Assembly: GCF_900105215.1 (NCBI RefSeq)
Contig: NZ_FOIP01000001.1
Location: 1,510,001-1,574,000 of the forward strand
Reading direction: 5' to 3'
DNA length: 64,000 bases
Source of the DNA: Lacrimispora sphenoides
Lineage (GTDB): Bacteria; Bacillota; Clostridia; Lachnospirales; Lachnospiraceae
The translations under genes and the position numbers were made by a program. The notes under the pieces were generated by a model. It saw only the letters and a program-made list of their open reading frames with translations. It had not been told where the DNA came from and searched no databases. Positions 25,137 to 34,330 of the stretch are shown here, piece after piece. Position 1 is the first letter of the stretch. Each line of letters starts with the position of its first letter.

Positions 25137-26867
25137 ATGAAGAAAATATTACCATTTGCAGCCGGATGCAGAGGAAAACTGGCTGCTTCCGTGCTGTTTG
25201 CTGTCTTAAGTGTTGCAGGAGGCATAATCCCTTACTTTGCAGCAGCAAAAATAACCTATAAAATGATTGAAAACCAGTATACGGTTCCGGGTCTTGGTCT
25301 TCTGGTCCTGACCGCGCTTTTTGGCTACACGGCTAAGGTGGTCTTGGGAGCAGTTTCCACAGAGCTGTCCCACCAGGCGGCTTACCGGATTCTCGTATCC
25401 ATCCGGACGGCATTGACAGCCAAGCTGTCAAAGGTTCCCCTTGGATATGTGACAGAACGCCCCTCCGGAGGGCTGAAAGCGGTTCTGGTGGATACAGTGG
25501 AAAAGCTGGAAGCACCATTTGCCCATCTGATTCCGGAAATGACGGCTAATCTCCTGGTTCCTGCCGCTGTGCTTATCTATCTGTTTTACTTAGACTGGAG
25601 GCTTGCTCTTTTATCCCTTGTCACCATCCCTTTGGGACTGCTGTTTTACATCCCTCTAATGAAAAAATACAAAAAGTATTATAAGAAAAATGTAGAAGCA
25701 GGAAATGAAATGAGCTCCCAGGCGGTGGAGTATATCAATGGGATAGATGCCATTAAGGCATTCAACCAGTCAGCCTCTTCCTATGAAAGCTATGCAGGGG
25801 CGGTAAAGAACAGCTGTCAGGCGATCACGGAGTTTTTTATGGTTACCCTGCCGGAGTATACGGTTTTGATGACCATACTTCCCTCCACTCTTTTGTTTGT
25901 ATTGCCCTCTGCCTTGTATTTTTACGCTCAGGGCACCCTGGAGCTATCTGCCATGCTGACCTGCATCATCCTTTCTTTTGGCCTGGCAGGTCCACTGGTC
26001 CAGGCCATGAAGTACACGGATAACATCGCTTCCATGGGAACCATTATGAACCAGGTGGCGGAGATTTTGAAGGAAGAAGAGATGATAAGGCCGTCTATGG
26101 AGCAGGACTTAAAGGATTACCCTATTGTATTTGAAAATGTTACCTTTGGATATCAGGATCAGGAGATCCTTCATGGCATTTCTTTTGAAGCGAAGCCAAA
26201 GGAAATGACTGCAATCGTCGGGCCATCGGGTTCGGGAAAATCAACCATTGCAAAACTGATCGCCGGATTCTGGGATGTGAACGGTGGGCGGATCACCCTG
26301 GGAGGAGTGGATGTAAGGCGCCTGCCTCTTCAGCAGGTGAGCAGCATCATTTCCTATGTGTCACAGGATAATTTTTTGTTTCACTTATCCATACGGGATA
26401 ATATAAGAATCGGAAAACCCGGGGCATCGGACGGGGAAATTGTGGAAGCTGCTAAAAAGGCCAGCTGTCATGAGTTCATTCAGTCCCTGGAACAGGGATA
26501 CGATACTCTGGTGGGAGAAGGCGGGGGCCAGCTTTCCGGCGGGGAGCGCCAGCGCATTTCTATTGCAAGGGCTATTTTAAAAAACAGTCCGGTGATCCTG
26601 CTTGATGAGGCGACAGCCTATACGGATTCAGAAAATGAAGCGGTCATCCAGCAGTCGGTTTCCAGGCTGGTCCGGGGAAAGACCCTCATTGTCATTGCCC
26701 ACAGGCTTTCTACCATATCTTCCGCAGACAGGATCATCGTGGTAAATGACGGACGGATCGATAGCCAGGGCACTCATGAGGAGCTTCTTGCCGGCAGTAC
26801 CATGTACCACAGTATGTGGAGTGCCCATATAGGCTCCAGAGATATTGATCCGGAAGAGAGGAGATAG
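25137..26867 (+). CDS. ABC ATPase/permease half-transporter (YbtP/IrtA-like context), first of a pair
   Basis: 576 residues from ATG 25137 (MKKILPFAAG), following AAAGGA; the upstream ATG 25101 lacks a ribosome site. Six membrane helices to about residue 310, then an ATPase domain with Walker A GPSGSGKST, Q-loop VSQDNFLF, signature LSGGERQRIS, Walker B ILLDEATAYTD and H-loop AHR. Catalytic Glu is present. Fold is of the exporter type, but such paired half-transporters beside an AraC regulator are known as siderophore importers (YbtPQ, IrtAB); the adjacent ECF genes favour import. Six bases separate it from its partner gene. Confidence 0.87.
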   Translation: MKKILPFAAGCRGKLAASVLFAVLSVAGGIIPYFAAAKITYKMIENQYTVPGLGLLVLTALFGYTAKVVLGAVSTELSHQAAYRILVSIRTALTAKLSKVPLGYVTERPSGGLKAVLVDTVEKLEAPFAHLIPEMTANLLVPAAVLIYLFYLDWRLALLSLVTIPLGLLFYIPLMKKYKKYYKKNVEAGNEMSSQAVEYINGIDAIKAFNQSASSYESYAGAVKNSCQAITEFFMVTLPEYTVLMTILPSTLLFVLPSALYFYAQGTLELSAMLTCIILSFGLAGPLVQAMKYTDNIASMGTIMNQVAEILKEEEMIRPSMEQDLKDYPIVFENVTFGYQDQEILHGISFEAKPKEMTAIVGPSGSGKSTIAKLIAGFWDVNGGRITLGGVDVRRLPLQQVSSIISYVSQDNFLFHLSIRDNIRIGKPGASDGEIVEAAKKASCHEFIQSLEQGYDTLVGEGGGQLSGGERQRISIARAILKNSPVILLDEATAYTDSENEAVIQQSVSRLVRGKTLIVIAHRLSTISSADRIIVVNDGRIDSQGTHEELLAGSTMYHSMWSAHIGSRDIDPEERR

Positions 26868-26872
26868 GAACA

Positions 26873-28630
26873 ATGATCAAAATACTTAAAAAGATCCTTT
26901 GTTTTTCGGGAAAGCATAAGGGCCAGCTGGTCCGTGCGGTTTGGTATCACATTTTTTATTCCGTTTTTGAAGCCCTTCCGGTGGCTGGGATCTTATACAG
27001 TCTGACCGCCATTGCAGAAAGCAGGGCGGACGGAGCCCCCCTTTCCATAAGAGTGATCCTGATCACTCTGGGAATTATGCTTTTCAGCGTTGCAGGCCGG
27101 ATACTGTTTCATTACCTGGCCAACAGGGAAAGCAGTACTGCCTGTTTCTCCATGTGCGCAGACCAGCGGATCGCCATCGGAGAACGGTTAAAACGCATGC
27201 CTATGGGATTCTTTAATACCAACAGTCTGGGAGAGATCACCTCAACAGTGACCACCACCATGAATGAAATTGAAGCCATGGCAGGTACAGCGATCACCAA
27301 TATCGTCGTTGGCCTTGTCCATGCGGTCATACTCACTCTGGTGATTACCATGTTTCATTGGAAGATTGGGTTGATTTCATTTGCAGCCATTCTACTGGGG
27401 CTTTGGGTCAACGGATTTCTACAGAAAAAGAGCATGGAGATTGCCCCGGAGAAGCAAGACGTTCAGGCCTCCCTGGCTTCTGCGGTGCTGGAGTATATTC
27501 AGGGGATTTCTGTTGTAAAGGCTTATGGGCTGGGGGAGACCTCCAACCGCACCGTAGATGGAGCCATAGGGGAAAGCTGCAGCCAGAATCTTCGCTTTGA
27601 GCGTCTGTTTACCGGGCTTACGGCCCTTTACAGCTATATTTTCAAGGCTGCAGCATGTGGAGTTCTGATGGCGGCTTGCTGCCTGTTTGCCGGAGGGGAA
27701 CTTACTCTTTCTAATGCCCTGACCATAGTGATCTCCAGCTTTGTCATGTATTCTTATATCGAGGGAGTGGGAGGAAGCGCTTCGCTCCTGGAATTGATCG
27801 ATGACAATTTAAACCGGATCCAGGCGGTATATGAGGCTCCTGTTTTAGATGAAAACGGTGCTGATATCCAGCCGGATCATTTTGATATTGAATTTAAGGA
27901 TGTAAGCTTTTCCTATGATACAAGAAAAATATTGGATCATGTTGACTTAAGGATTCCGGAAAGGACTACGGCTGCTATCATAGGGCCTTCAGGAGGAGGA
28001 AAAAGCACCTTGTGCAGCCTGATTGCACGCTTTTGGGATGTGGATTCCGGAGAAGTCCTTTTAAATGGCAGAAATGTGAAGGACTACACCTCAGACAGCC
28101 TGTTAAGAAACTTAAGCATTGTCTTCCAGAACGTTTATCTATTCCGGGGAACCATTGCAGACAACATCCGTTTCGGAAGGCCGGGAGCCACCATGGAACA
28201 GATCATGGTGGCAGCAAAAAAAGCCTGCTGTCACGATTTTATTATGGAGTTTCCCCAGGGGTATGGTACCCTGGTAGGGGAAGGGGGAGGAAGCCTTTCC
28301 GGGGGGCAAAAGCAAAGAATATCCATTGCCAGGGCCATCTTAAAGGATGCACCTATTATCATTCTGGATGAAGCCACCTCAAGCGTGGACCCTGAGAATG
28401 AGCTGCAGCTTCAGACTGCCATAGAGGAGCTGACAAAACGGAAAACAGTCATCATGATTGCCCACCGCCTTACCACGGTCCGCCATGCGGACCAGATATT
28501 GGTGCTGAGTGGAGGAAAGATCGCTGAGCGGGGCAGGCATGAAGAGCTGGTGGAGAAAAACGGCCTGTACCGGGAATTTTTACAGGTAAGAAAGCGGGCC
28601 ATTGGCTGGAGCCTGGATAAGAACCCTTAA
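26873..28630 (+). CDS. ABC ATPase/permease half-transporter, second of a pair
   Basis: 585 residues, same architecture as its partner: six membrane helices, Walker A GPSGGGKST, Q-loop FQNVYLF, signature LSGGQKQRIS, Walker B IILDEATSSVD, H-loop AHR. Both nucleotide sites of the presumed heterodimer are thus canonical, unlike many heterodimers with one degenerate site. Last gene of the AraC-ECF-ABC cluster; I find no good terminator directly after it. Confidence 0.87.
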   Translation: MIKILKKILCFSGKHKGQLVRAVWYHIFYSVFEALPVAGILYSLTAIAESRADGAPLSIRVILITLGIMLFSVAGRILFHYLANRESSTACFSMCADQRIAIGERLKRMPMGFFNTNSLGEITSTVTTTMNEIEAMAGTAITNIVVGLVHAVILTLVITMFHWKIGLISFAAILLGLWVNGFLQKKSMEIAPEKQDVQASLASAVLEYIQGISVVKAYGLGETSNRTVDGAIGESCSQNLRFERLFTGLTALYSYIFKAAACGVLMAACCLFAGGELTLSNALTIVISSFVMYSYIEGVGGSASLLELIDDNLNRIQAVYEAPVLDENGADIQPDHFDIEFKDVSFSYDTRKILDHVDLRIPERTTAAIIGPSGGGKSTLCSLIARFWDVDSGEVLLNGRNVKDYTSDSLLRNLSIVFQNVYLFRGTIADNIRFGRPGATMEQIMVAAKKACCHDFIMEFPQGYGTLVGEGGGSLSGGQKQRISIARAILKDAPIIILDEATSSVDPENELQLQTAIEELTKRKTVIMIAHRLTTVRHADQILVLSGGKIAERGRHEELVEKNGLYREFLQVRKRAIGWSLDKNP

Positions 28631-28995
28631 TATGCCTTTCATGTACTCTGTGCTGCGTTCTGATTTTATAATGCTATAGTACTTCCATTATACCTCATTG
28701 GAGTGGGGGTTGAGAGACTGGAGGCAACTGGAGACAAATACCTTTTGGCGGGGCTTTAAATGCTGGAAGTCAGGCTGCATTCTTTCGTCCCTGATTCTGG
28801 TATTCCCTTTTTCCCTGGCTCCTTAGAATGACTGAAGTTTTTATCTGCTAATTTCCCAATTATACTGTATTTTTGCTTTCTGCTTCCATAACCTTTGTTA
28901 CATTTCTTTCTTTTCTTTATGGCATTTCCGTGGTAAATTATAGTGAAGCAAAAAGGCAACCATAATGAACGGCAAAAAGGCAGGTACAAATATGA

Positions 28996-29082
28996 AATGG
29001 AGAGATAGCTTCCAAGGCGACCCTCACCGGCGGCGCAATCATCTGTCTGGGATCCTTATGTTTAACTTTGGAGGAAAAATCA
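28996..29082 (+). pseudogene. Possible C-terminal remnant of an EamA/DMT transporter
   Basis: In the 450-base gap 28631-29082, the last 87 bases before the LUD gene read NGEIASKATLTGGAIICLGSL-CLTLEEK in frame with it. That resembles the final helix of EamA/DMT-family exporters. No start or upstream part is left, and a TGA sits just before. The rest of the gap has an AT-rich stretch with a TATAAT at about 28667 and nothing else I can support. Confidence 0.3.
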
Positions 29083-29721
29083 ATGGATCTTTATTCACGA
29101 AAAAACGGGCCGGACATTCCCTTATTGATAAAACGTCTAGAGCGGAATAACATGGCAGGTTATCTGGTTCAGGATAAAAATGAACTTCTGGAGCTTTTAA
29201 GAAGGCTTATTGCGGATGGGACGACTGTAGGATGCGGAGATTCTGTCACCCTGGAACAGACGGGAGTGTTTGAAGATTTAAGAAAAAGGGATGTGGATTT
29301 TCTGGATAAGTATGATCCTTCTCTTACCAGGGAAGGAAAACGGGAGATATACCTTAAGAATTTTTCGGCAGACACGTTTATCACCGGAACCAACGCGATT
29401 ACCAAGGACGGGAAGATCTTTAACATTGACGGCAATGGAAGCAGGGTGGCCCCCATGCTGTACGGGCCGGAGCAGGTCATCGTTGTTGCAGGGACGAACA
29501 AGATAACGGAAGATGTGGAAGCAGCTGTAAAAAGAACCAGACAGGTCGCGGCTCCCCTGGATGCAAAGCGTCTCAACAAGTCAACTCCCTGTACCACCCT
29601 TGGCCGCTGCATTGACTGCGGACACAGGGAGAGGATCTGCAATGATTTTGTTTTGATTACAGGACAATTTATAAAAGACAGGATTAAAGTAATCCTTGTT
29701 AATGAGGAACTGGGCTATTAA
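29083..29721 (+). CDS. LUD domain protein (LutC/YkgG-like)
   Basis: 212 residues from ATG 29083, with GGAGG eight bases upstream. GTTVGCGDSVTLEQTGV, NFSADTFITGTNAITKDG and NGSRVAPMLYGPE are hallmarks of the LUD (DUF162) fold. The C-terminus has a cysteine cluster, TPCTTLGRCIDCGHRERIC, that might bind iron-sulphur. LUD proteins take part in lactate oxidation with LutA and LutB; none of those is here, and stand-alone LUD proteins of clostridia have no proven role. Confidence 0.87.
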   Translation: MDLYSRKNGPDIPLLIKRLERNNMAGYLVQDKNELLELLRRLIADGTTVGCGDSVTLEQTGVFEDLRKRDVDFLDKYDPSLTREGKREIYLKNFSADTFITGTNAITKDGKIFNIDGNGSRVAPMLYGPEQVIVVAGTNKITEDVEAAVKRTRQVAAPLDAKRLNKSTPCTTLGRCIDCGHRERICNDFVLITGQFIKDRIKVILVNEELGY

Positions 29722-29740
29722 ATAGCCCAGTTCCTTTATT
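29706..29740. terminator. Terminator overlapping the LUD gene end
   Basis: A 14-bp perfect inverted repeat, GGAACTGGGCTATT and AATAGCCCAGTTCC, starts within the last LUD codons and is followed by TTTATT. It also faces the convergent transporter pseudogenes. Confidence 0.8.
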
Positions 29741-29756
29741 ATAAATACAGCCGCTT

Positions 29757-30546
29757 TCACGAAGCGTGCAGATCTTTCCTTTCGTAAAGCCTGACTGCCA
29801 TGAAACAACCGGCCAGAGTAATGATCAAGGAAAGCAGGATATAAAAAGGGCTTAATCCGTTTTCCGAAACCGAAACCACATTAAAATAACCTACCGGTGT
29901 CAGTACCTTTAAAAAAGCCATGATACCGGCATAATCAAGGGCAAAGCTGATCACATAAAATGCCGCAACCGTAAGCAATGTATAAAGGCTTGCGGCTTTA
30001 TAGCTTTTTGTAAGGCCTGAGATGAAAAGCCCGATGGAAAACAGCATGATCTGGGTAAGAAGGATTCCAAGGGTTGTGATGATATGAGTGCCGGTAATCC
30101 TTAGATCGCCCAGAGGGAGGATGATGCACAAATATGACATTATCCCAATGGTAAGGGAGAATACCATAAGGTTTGTTACGGCTGCCCCGATTTTCGCCCA
30201 TATAATTGTGGAACGCTTATAGGGTTTTGAGAATAAGAATTCGCTTGTACCGGATCTCTCTTCTCTGGAAACGGCAAATACCCCTGAAAATCCCGCATAA
30301 AAGAAGGCAAGCAGGTTGGTCCAGAAGATAAGCGCCCAGGGGGGTGTCGATTCTCACTCCATTTAATCCAAATAAAATTAATATAATTTTGGGAAAGCTT
30401 TCTGCCAGAGCAGCAATTTCTCCCATGGCATCTTTTAACACAATAAATTCTATTGCTGCAAATCCTGTAAGCATCACGATTAACACAAGCCATATCATCA
30501 GCATTTTCCGCGTCAGCTTCAGTTCTTTTAAATAGATCGTTTTCAT
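29757..30546 (-). pseudogene. ABC-2 type permease, frameshifted at a C6 tract
   Basis: From ATG 30546 (MKTIYLKELKLTRKMLMIW) the minus strand encodes the N-terminal third of an ABC-2 permease to NGVRIDTP, then meets six C (30339-30344 on the plus strand as G) and runs to an early stop at 30217. Removing one C rejoins the second frame, WALIFWTNLLAFFYAGFSG...ERKDLHAS, giving about 262 residues with six membrane helices and the family motif SREERSGTSEFLFSKP. A GGAGG within the upstream gene end and a one-base gap after its stop show former coupling. A sequencing error or slipped-strand switching would also explain the shift. Confidence 0.8.
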
Positions 30547-30547
30547 G

Positions 30548-31070
30548 TCAGCCTCCGAATATAACGTCTTTTTTAAGAAATGTCCTGCAGCTGATATATA
30601 GCAGTCCGGCACAAAGAGCTACATACCACATCACATAATTCCACTGGTAGAATCCGGATTCAGTGATGTTCACTGGATTAAAAAACGCAAAAGGAGTGAA
30701 ATAGCCCAGTGCCGGCTGATTGATCTTCTTTGACATCGAGCTTAAGCAAAAAAGGCCAAACATAACACAGGAAGATATGAGCACTGGTGTCCGTACATTT
30801 GGGAAAAATGTTCCTGCGGCTGTTCCCAATACCACAAACATCAGCTCAACCAGCACAAGGGATATCCCAATAAGCAGAAACGCAGGCCAATCAATGCGGA
30901 TGCCCTTGGCGGTCAAAAGTGCCAGCCCGGCTCCTGCGATGTAGGCGGCTCCTACGATCAGGCTGTCTGTCATGCAGGCAAGAACCTTGCTCCAGAAAAC
31001 TTTGTTCCGGGAATGAGGCTCTGTGCTCCCCATAGCTTTTGGACAGGTTATTAATTTGAATTGCGTTCAC
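30548..31070 (-). pseudogene. Deletion fusion of an ABC ATPase start to an ABC-2 permease end
   Basis: GTG 31070, behind AAAGGAG, begins VNAIQINNLSKSYGEHRA, the first strand of an ABC ATPase, but after some 17 codons the sequence changes to the C-terminal half of an ABC-2 permease in another frame: SRNKVFWSKVLACMTDSLI...YISCRTFLKKDVIFGG. The Walker motifs of the ATPase and the first ~100 residues of the permease are missing, so about 1.2 kb has probably been lost. An in-frame ATG at 31033 opens the permease part, but a half permease without ATPase is unlikely to work. Confidence 0.75.
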
Positions 31071-31086
31071 CGGTGATTCTCCTTTC

Positions 31087-33564
31087 TTATTTCAAAAACT
31101 CAATATATCCAAAGTTTCCGTCTACGCGGATCTGATCTCCGTCCTTGATGTGTTTTGTGGCATCGGTCACACCGACAACAGCGGGCAGGCCATATTCCCG
31201 GGTGATCACGGCTCCGTGGGTTGCCATTCCGCCTACTTCTGTAACAAGTCCGCCAACTGAGATAAAGGCCGGCGTCCAGCTTGGGTCCGTAAATTTTGTC
31301 ACCAGGATATCGCCTTTTTCTATTTTCCCTGCCTCTTTTATATCCAGGACGACCCTTGCCCGGCCCACTGCTACGCCGCCTGATACGGCTAGCCCGGGCA
31401 GTGCTCCTTCCGGAACCTGGCGGCTATATTCTCCTTCCACCACTTCTCCGTCGGAGAACATGAGGCGGGGTGGGGTAAGAGAGGCGTACTTTTCATAATC
31501 CGCCTTTAAAGCATCAATCTTTTTATAATCGGGTTCATATTCTCCGGCAAACAGGCTTGCAAGTTCCGGAAGGCGAAGATAGAAGACATCTTCCACACTT
31601 CTTAGCCTGCCTTGGAGGACAAGCTTTTCGGATTCCTTAAGGATGGCCTGTTTGTATTCCCAATAACGTTTCATCCAGTAATATTTGGGAGATTCCCGAA
31701 GCCCTAAAAAGTTTCGGTAGAAGGATAACTGCTTTGCTAACTTCTTGGCTCTTCCGGCTCCCCATTTCTTTTTGGCAGTAGAAACCATGGATTTTACGGC
31801 ATCATTGCTTTCCTGTTTTCCCTGAAGGAGCCTTTGCTCCGCATGGCCCTTGGGAAGCCTTATATCTGCCAGCACGGTGGGGAGGATCTTTCCTGGCTCC
31901 TCGGAAAACCGGGGTTTTGCAATGTCGATTTCCCCAGGGCAGCGCATTCCGTACCGCAGGAAAAATTTCTCAAAGGCTTTTGCAGCGTCATCCCCGCCTT
32001 GCAGTTTCCTCAATTCGTCAATGCAAAAGGAGTCCCCTGCTGTTTCAAGGTATTTTACTACCTCCGGGAAATTCCGGGAAACATCTGCGATACGGCTTAC
32101 GTAAAATCCCATTTCCGAGGAAATGTTGCCCTTTATGGATTTTGACACTTCAACGCTTATATTGTCCTGTCCAAGTAGGAGTTTTCCTGCTTTATCAATC
32201 GGCTTTGTAAGGAAGAATGTCACCAGAAGCGGCCCCAGGCCCTCCGGATCAAACAGGCCTTTCATCAGATCCTCCGTGTCGCTCACAATAAAATCGATGA
32301 TCTCCTTACCAGATAATTTTGCAAGTCCTTTTCTTGTCTTTTGGATTGCCGCTTCCATACGGCGGTTGTAGCCATCAATGATGGCCGGATCGTTTTTCCG
32401 GTAGATCCTTAATCCGGCGGTGATGCACTTTCCCACATCCTTTGGTATGGCGAAGTCGCTTTTTTGTCCTTTTGGAATGGATTTGATATAATCCTTTCTT
32501 GCCAGGACTTTATTGAATGCACAGTTCATCAGTTCATCTGAGTTAGTCAGCTTTTGACGCACCAGAGCCCTTCCCACGGGACTGTTTAAGTTATGGGTAA
32601 TCTCCATATAGGGCCGCCCGCCGATTTCCGTAACCTTCACGGTTTTGGACATCAATTCCCAAAGGGACAATCCAAGAGGCAGCATGGTGTCTGTCATCAT
32701 CTGAAGATGGCCAACGGAAATAAAACAGCGCTTAAAACCATCCGTGGTAGATGGACAGGGGTAAAGAGTGGTAATTCCGCGGGACTGGACAATATAGAAT
32801 TTCATACCATCAAAACACCATTCAATATCCTGGGGACTTCCGAATTCCTTCTCGATCTTTTTCCCAAGGGCGGCAAGGGCGGTTACCTGTTCTTTGGTGA
32901 GACAGGGCTTTCCGCCGCTTCTTTGCTTTATGTCATCTTTGACCGTCCAGGTAACAGGGGTTTTACGTCCGGATACCAGTTCCTCTCCTAAGCCCTCCAC
33001 CGCTTCAATCGCTATTGTAAAACGGTCGGAGGTGATGGGATCGGCGGTAAACATGACTCCGGCTGCCTTAGCATCCACCATTTTTTGGACGACAACGGCC
33101 ATTTGAACTTCGTTTTCATCAAACTTGTTTTTTGCCCGGTAAGAAACCGCCCGCTGGTTATATAAGGATGCAAAGCAGTTGATCACTGCTGTTATTACCG
33201 CTTCAGATCCGGAAATGTTTAAATAGGTATCCTGCTGGCCTGCAAAGGATGCGTCAGGTAAATCTTCTGCCGTAGCTGAGGAACGTACGGCAACGGAAAC
33301 CCGGCTTCCCAGTTCCTCATAAGCGGATTGAATCAGCTTTACCGCTTCGGCAGGTAAAATCAGTCCAGCGACGGCGGACTTCATATCACTTCCTGCTTCC
33401 TTTACAGCTGGACGGATATATTTTTTAAAAAATTCTGTTGTGATGATAAAGCCGCCTGGTACGCTGTCAGGGAAACGCTGGGACAGCCTTGCAAGGCTTG
33501 CGCCCTTACCCCCTGATATCTGGATGGAATCGGCTTCTTTCTTGTGAATTTTCAGTATATACAT
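31087..33564 (-). CDS. PEP/pyruvate-binding phosphotransferase, rifampin phosphotransferase (Rph)-like
   Basis: 825 residues from ATG 33564. Three parts: an ATP-grasp domain (about 1-310: GGKGASLARL, AVRSSATAEDLPDASFAGQ, FTADPITSDR, WCFDGMKFYIVQSR), a large middle domain with VGHLQMMTDTMLPLGLS, and a C-terminal swivelling domain with the phospho-His loop GGMATHGAVITREYGLPAVVG. Order, length and the middle motif match rifampin phosphotransferases rather than pyruvate phosphate dikinase or true PEP synthase, which have a PEP-binding barrel at the end. It is coupled by TGATG to a TetR gene, in keeping with a drug- or metabolite-induced enzyme. Rifamycin as substrate is inference. Confidence 0.82.
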   Translation of the reverse strand: MYILKIHKKEADSIQISGGKGASLARLSQRFPDSVPGGFIITTEFFKKYIRPAVKEAGSDMKSAVAGLILPAEAVKLIQSAYEELGSRVSVAVRSSATAEDLPDASFAGQQDTYLNISGSEAVITAVINCFASLYNQRAVSYRAKNKFDENEVQMAVVVQKMVDAKAAGVMFTADPITSDRFTIAIEAVEGLGEELVSGRKTPVTWTVKDDIKQRSGGKPCLTKEQVTALAALGKKIEKEFGSPQDIEWCFDGMKFYIVQSRGITTLYPCPSTTDGFKRCFISVGHLQMMTDTMLPLGLSLWELMSKTVKVTEIGGRPYMEITHNLNSPVGRALVRQKLTNSDELMNCAFNKVLARKDYIKSIPKGQKSDFAIPKDVGKCITAGLRIYRKNDPAIIDGYNRRMEAAIQKTRKGLAKLSGKEIIDFIVSDTEDLMKGLFDPEGLGPLLVTFFLTKPIDKAGKLLLGQDNISVEVSKSIKGNISSEMGFYVSRIADVSRNFPEVVKYLETAGDSFCIDELRKLQGGDDAAKAFEKFFLRYGMRCPGEIDIAKPRFSEEPGKILPTVLADIRLPKGHAEQRLLQGKQESNDAVKSMVSTAKKKWGAGRAKKLAKQLSFYRNFLGLRESPKYYWMKRYWEYKQAILKESEKLVLQGRLRSVEDVFYLRLPELASLFAGEYEPDYKKIDALKADYEKYASLTPPRLMFSDGEVVEGEYSRQVPEGALPGLAVSGGVAVGRARVVLDIKEAGKIEKGDILVTKFTDPSWTPAFISVGGLVTEVGGMATHGAVITREYGLPAVVGVTDATKHIKDGDQIRVDGNFGYIEFLK

Positions 33565-34175
33565 CACAGGTATTCCTCCTTATACAGATTACTTTTCAAC
33601 ATGTGGATGGTTTTTTCCAGTTCTTCGGTTATTTTGCCAAGATCGCACCGTTCATCGGTCATCTCGTGAGCGTAGCCTTCCGCCATGAGGAACATCATGC
33701 GCATAACCACATCAATATCCACGCTTTCTTTAAATTTAATAACATCTTCTTTTCTAAGCACCAGGTCATAGGAAAAGCGCTGGGCCTCGGGCATGATCTT
33801 TTTTGTAATATCGATGACCGCATCGTCGGTTTCCTCGAACATACTGATAATAAATTTCAATATATGAGGATACTTTTCCAGTATGCCCATTTTCATTCTG
33901 GAGGCCACAATAATGCGTTCAAATAAATCGTCATATGCATTGATTTCATTGCGCTTATAAGCCTCAATCATAACACTTCTCACATATTCCGAAAGGTATA
34001 GGTACAGATCCCTTTTTGTGCCGAAATAATGGAACAGCATTGGTTTGGATACTCCGCTGCTTTGGGCGATGTCGCCCATGGAGGCCTTTTTGTATCCATG
34101 CTTTCCAAAACATTTTAATGCCGCTTCAATGATGGGCAGCTGCTTTTCTTCTGAAAGTTCTTTGAATTTTTCCAT
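33564..34175 (-). CDS. TetR/AcrR-family repressor
   Basis: 203 residues from ATG 34175 (MEKFKELSEEKQ) behind AAGGTGAAG. The N-terminal helix-turn-helix reads ASMGDIAQSSGVSKPMLFHYF, followed by GTKRDLYLYLSEY, typical of the family; the rest is a helical ligand domain. Its stop overlaps the start of the Rph-like gene by one base. The 20-bp dyad around its promoter is the evident operator, so it probably represses itself and the enzyme. Confidence 0.9.
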   Translation of the reverse strand: MEKFKELSEEKQLPIIEAALKCFGKHGYKKASMGDIAQSSGVSKPMLFHYFGTKRDLYLYLSEYVRSVMIEAYKRNEINAYDDLFERIIVASRMKMGILEKYPHILKFIISMFEETDDAVIDITKKIMPEAQRFSYDLVLRKEDVIKFKESVDIDVVMRMMFLMAEGYAHEMTDERCDLGKITEELEKTIHMLKSNLYKEEYL

Positions 34176-34198
34176 GTCTTCACCTTCTGATAATGTAA

Positions 34199-34251
34199 TT
34201 GACCGAATCGGTTTATGGCATGAATATAACACCATAAACCGATTCGGTCAA
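34199..34251 (-). promoter_or_regulatory. Promoter inside a perfect 20-bp inverted repeat (TetR operator)
   Basis: Arms 34199-34218 and 34232-34251 are perfectly complementary over 20 bp with a 13-base spacer. Each arm contains ACCGAATCGGT (or its complement), itself almost symmetric, so this looks like two operator sites. On the minus strand the right arm holds -35 TTGACC (34246-34251) and the spacer holds -10 TATATT (34223-34228), 17 bp apart. A bound repressor would cover both boxes. Confidence 0.85.
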
Positions 34252-34330
34252 AGTAGGTTTTCTTATATTAGATTGTGTAATCTGTGCCGGCATTTATAAC
34301 AGGTCTATATCACAAAAACGGTCTTTGCTT

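Noticed and set aside
28756..28989. 77-residue minus-strand frame in the gap before the LUD gene
   Set aside because: Low-complexity AT-rich frame, no ribosome site, no recognisable motif.
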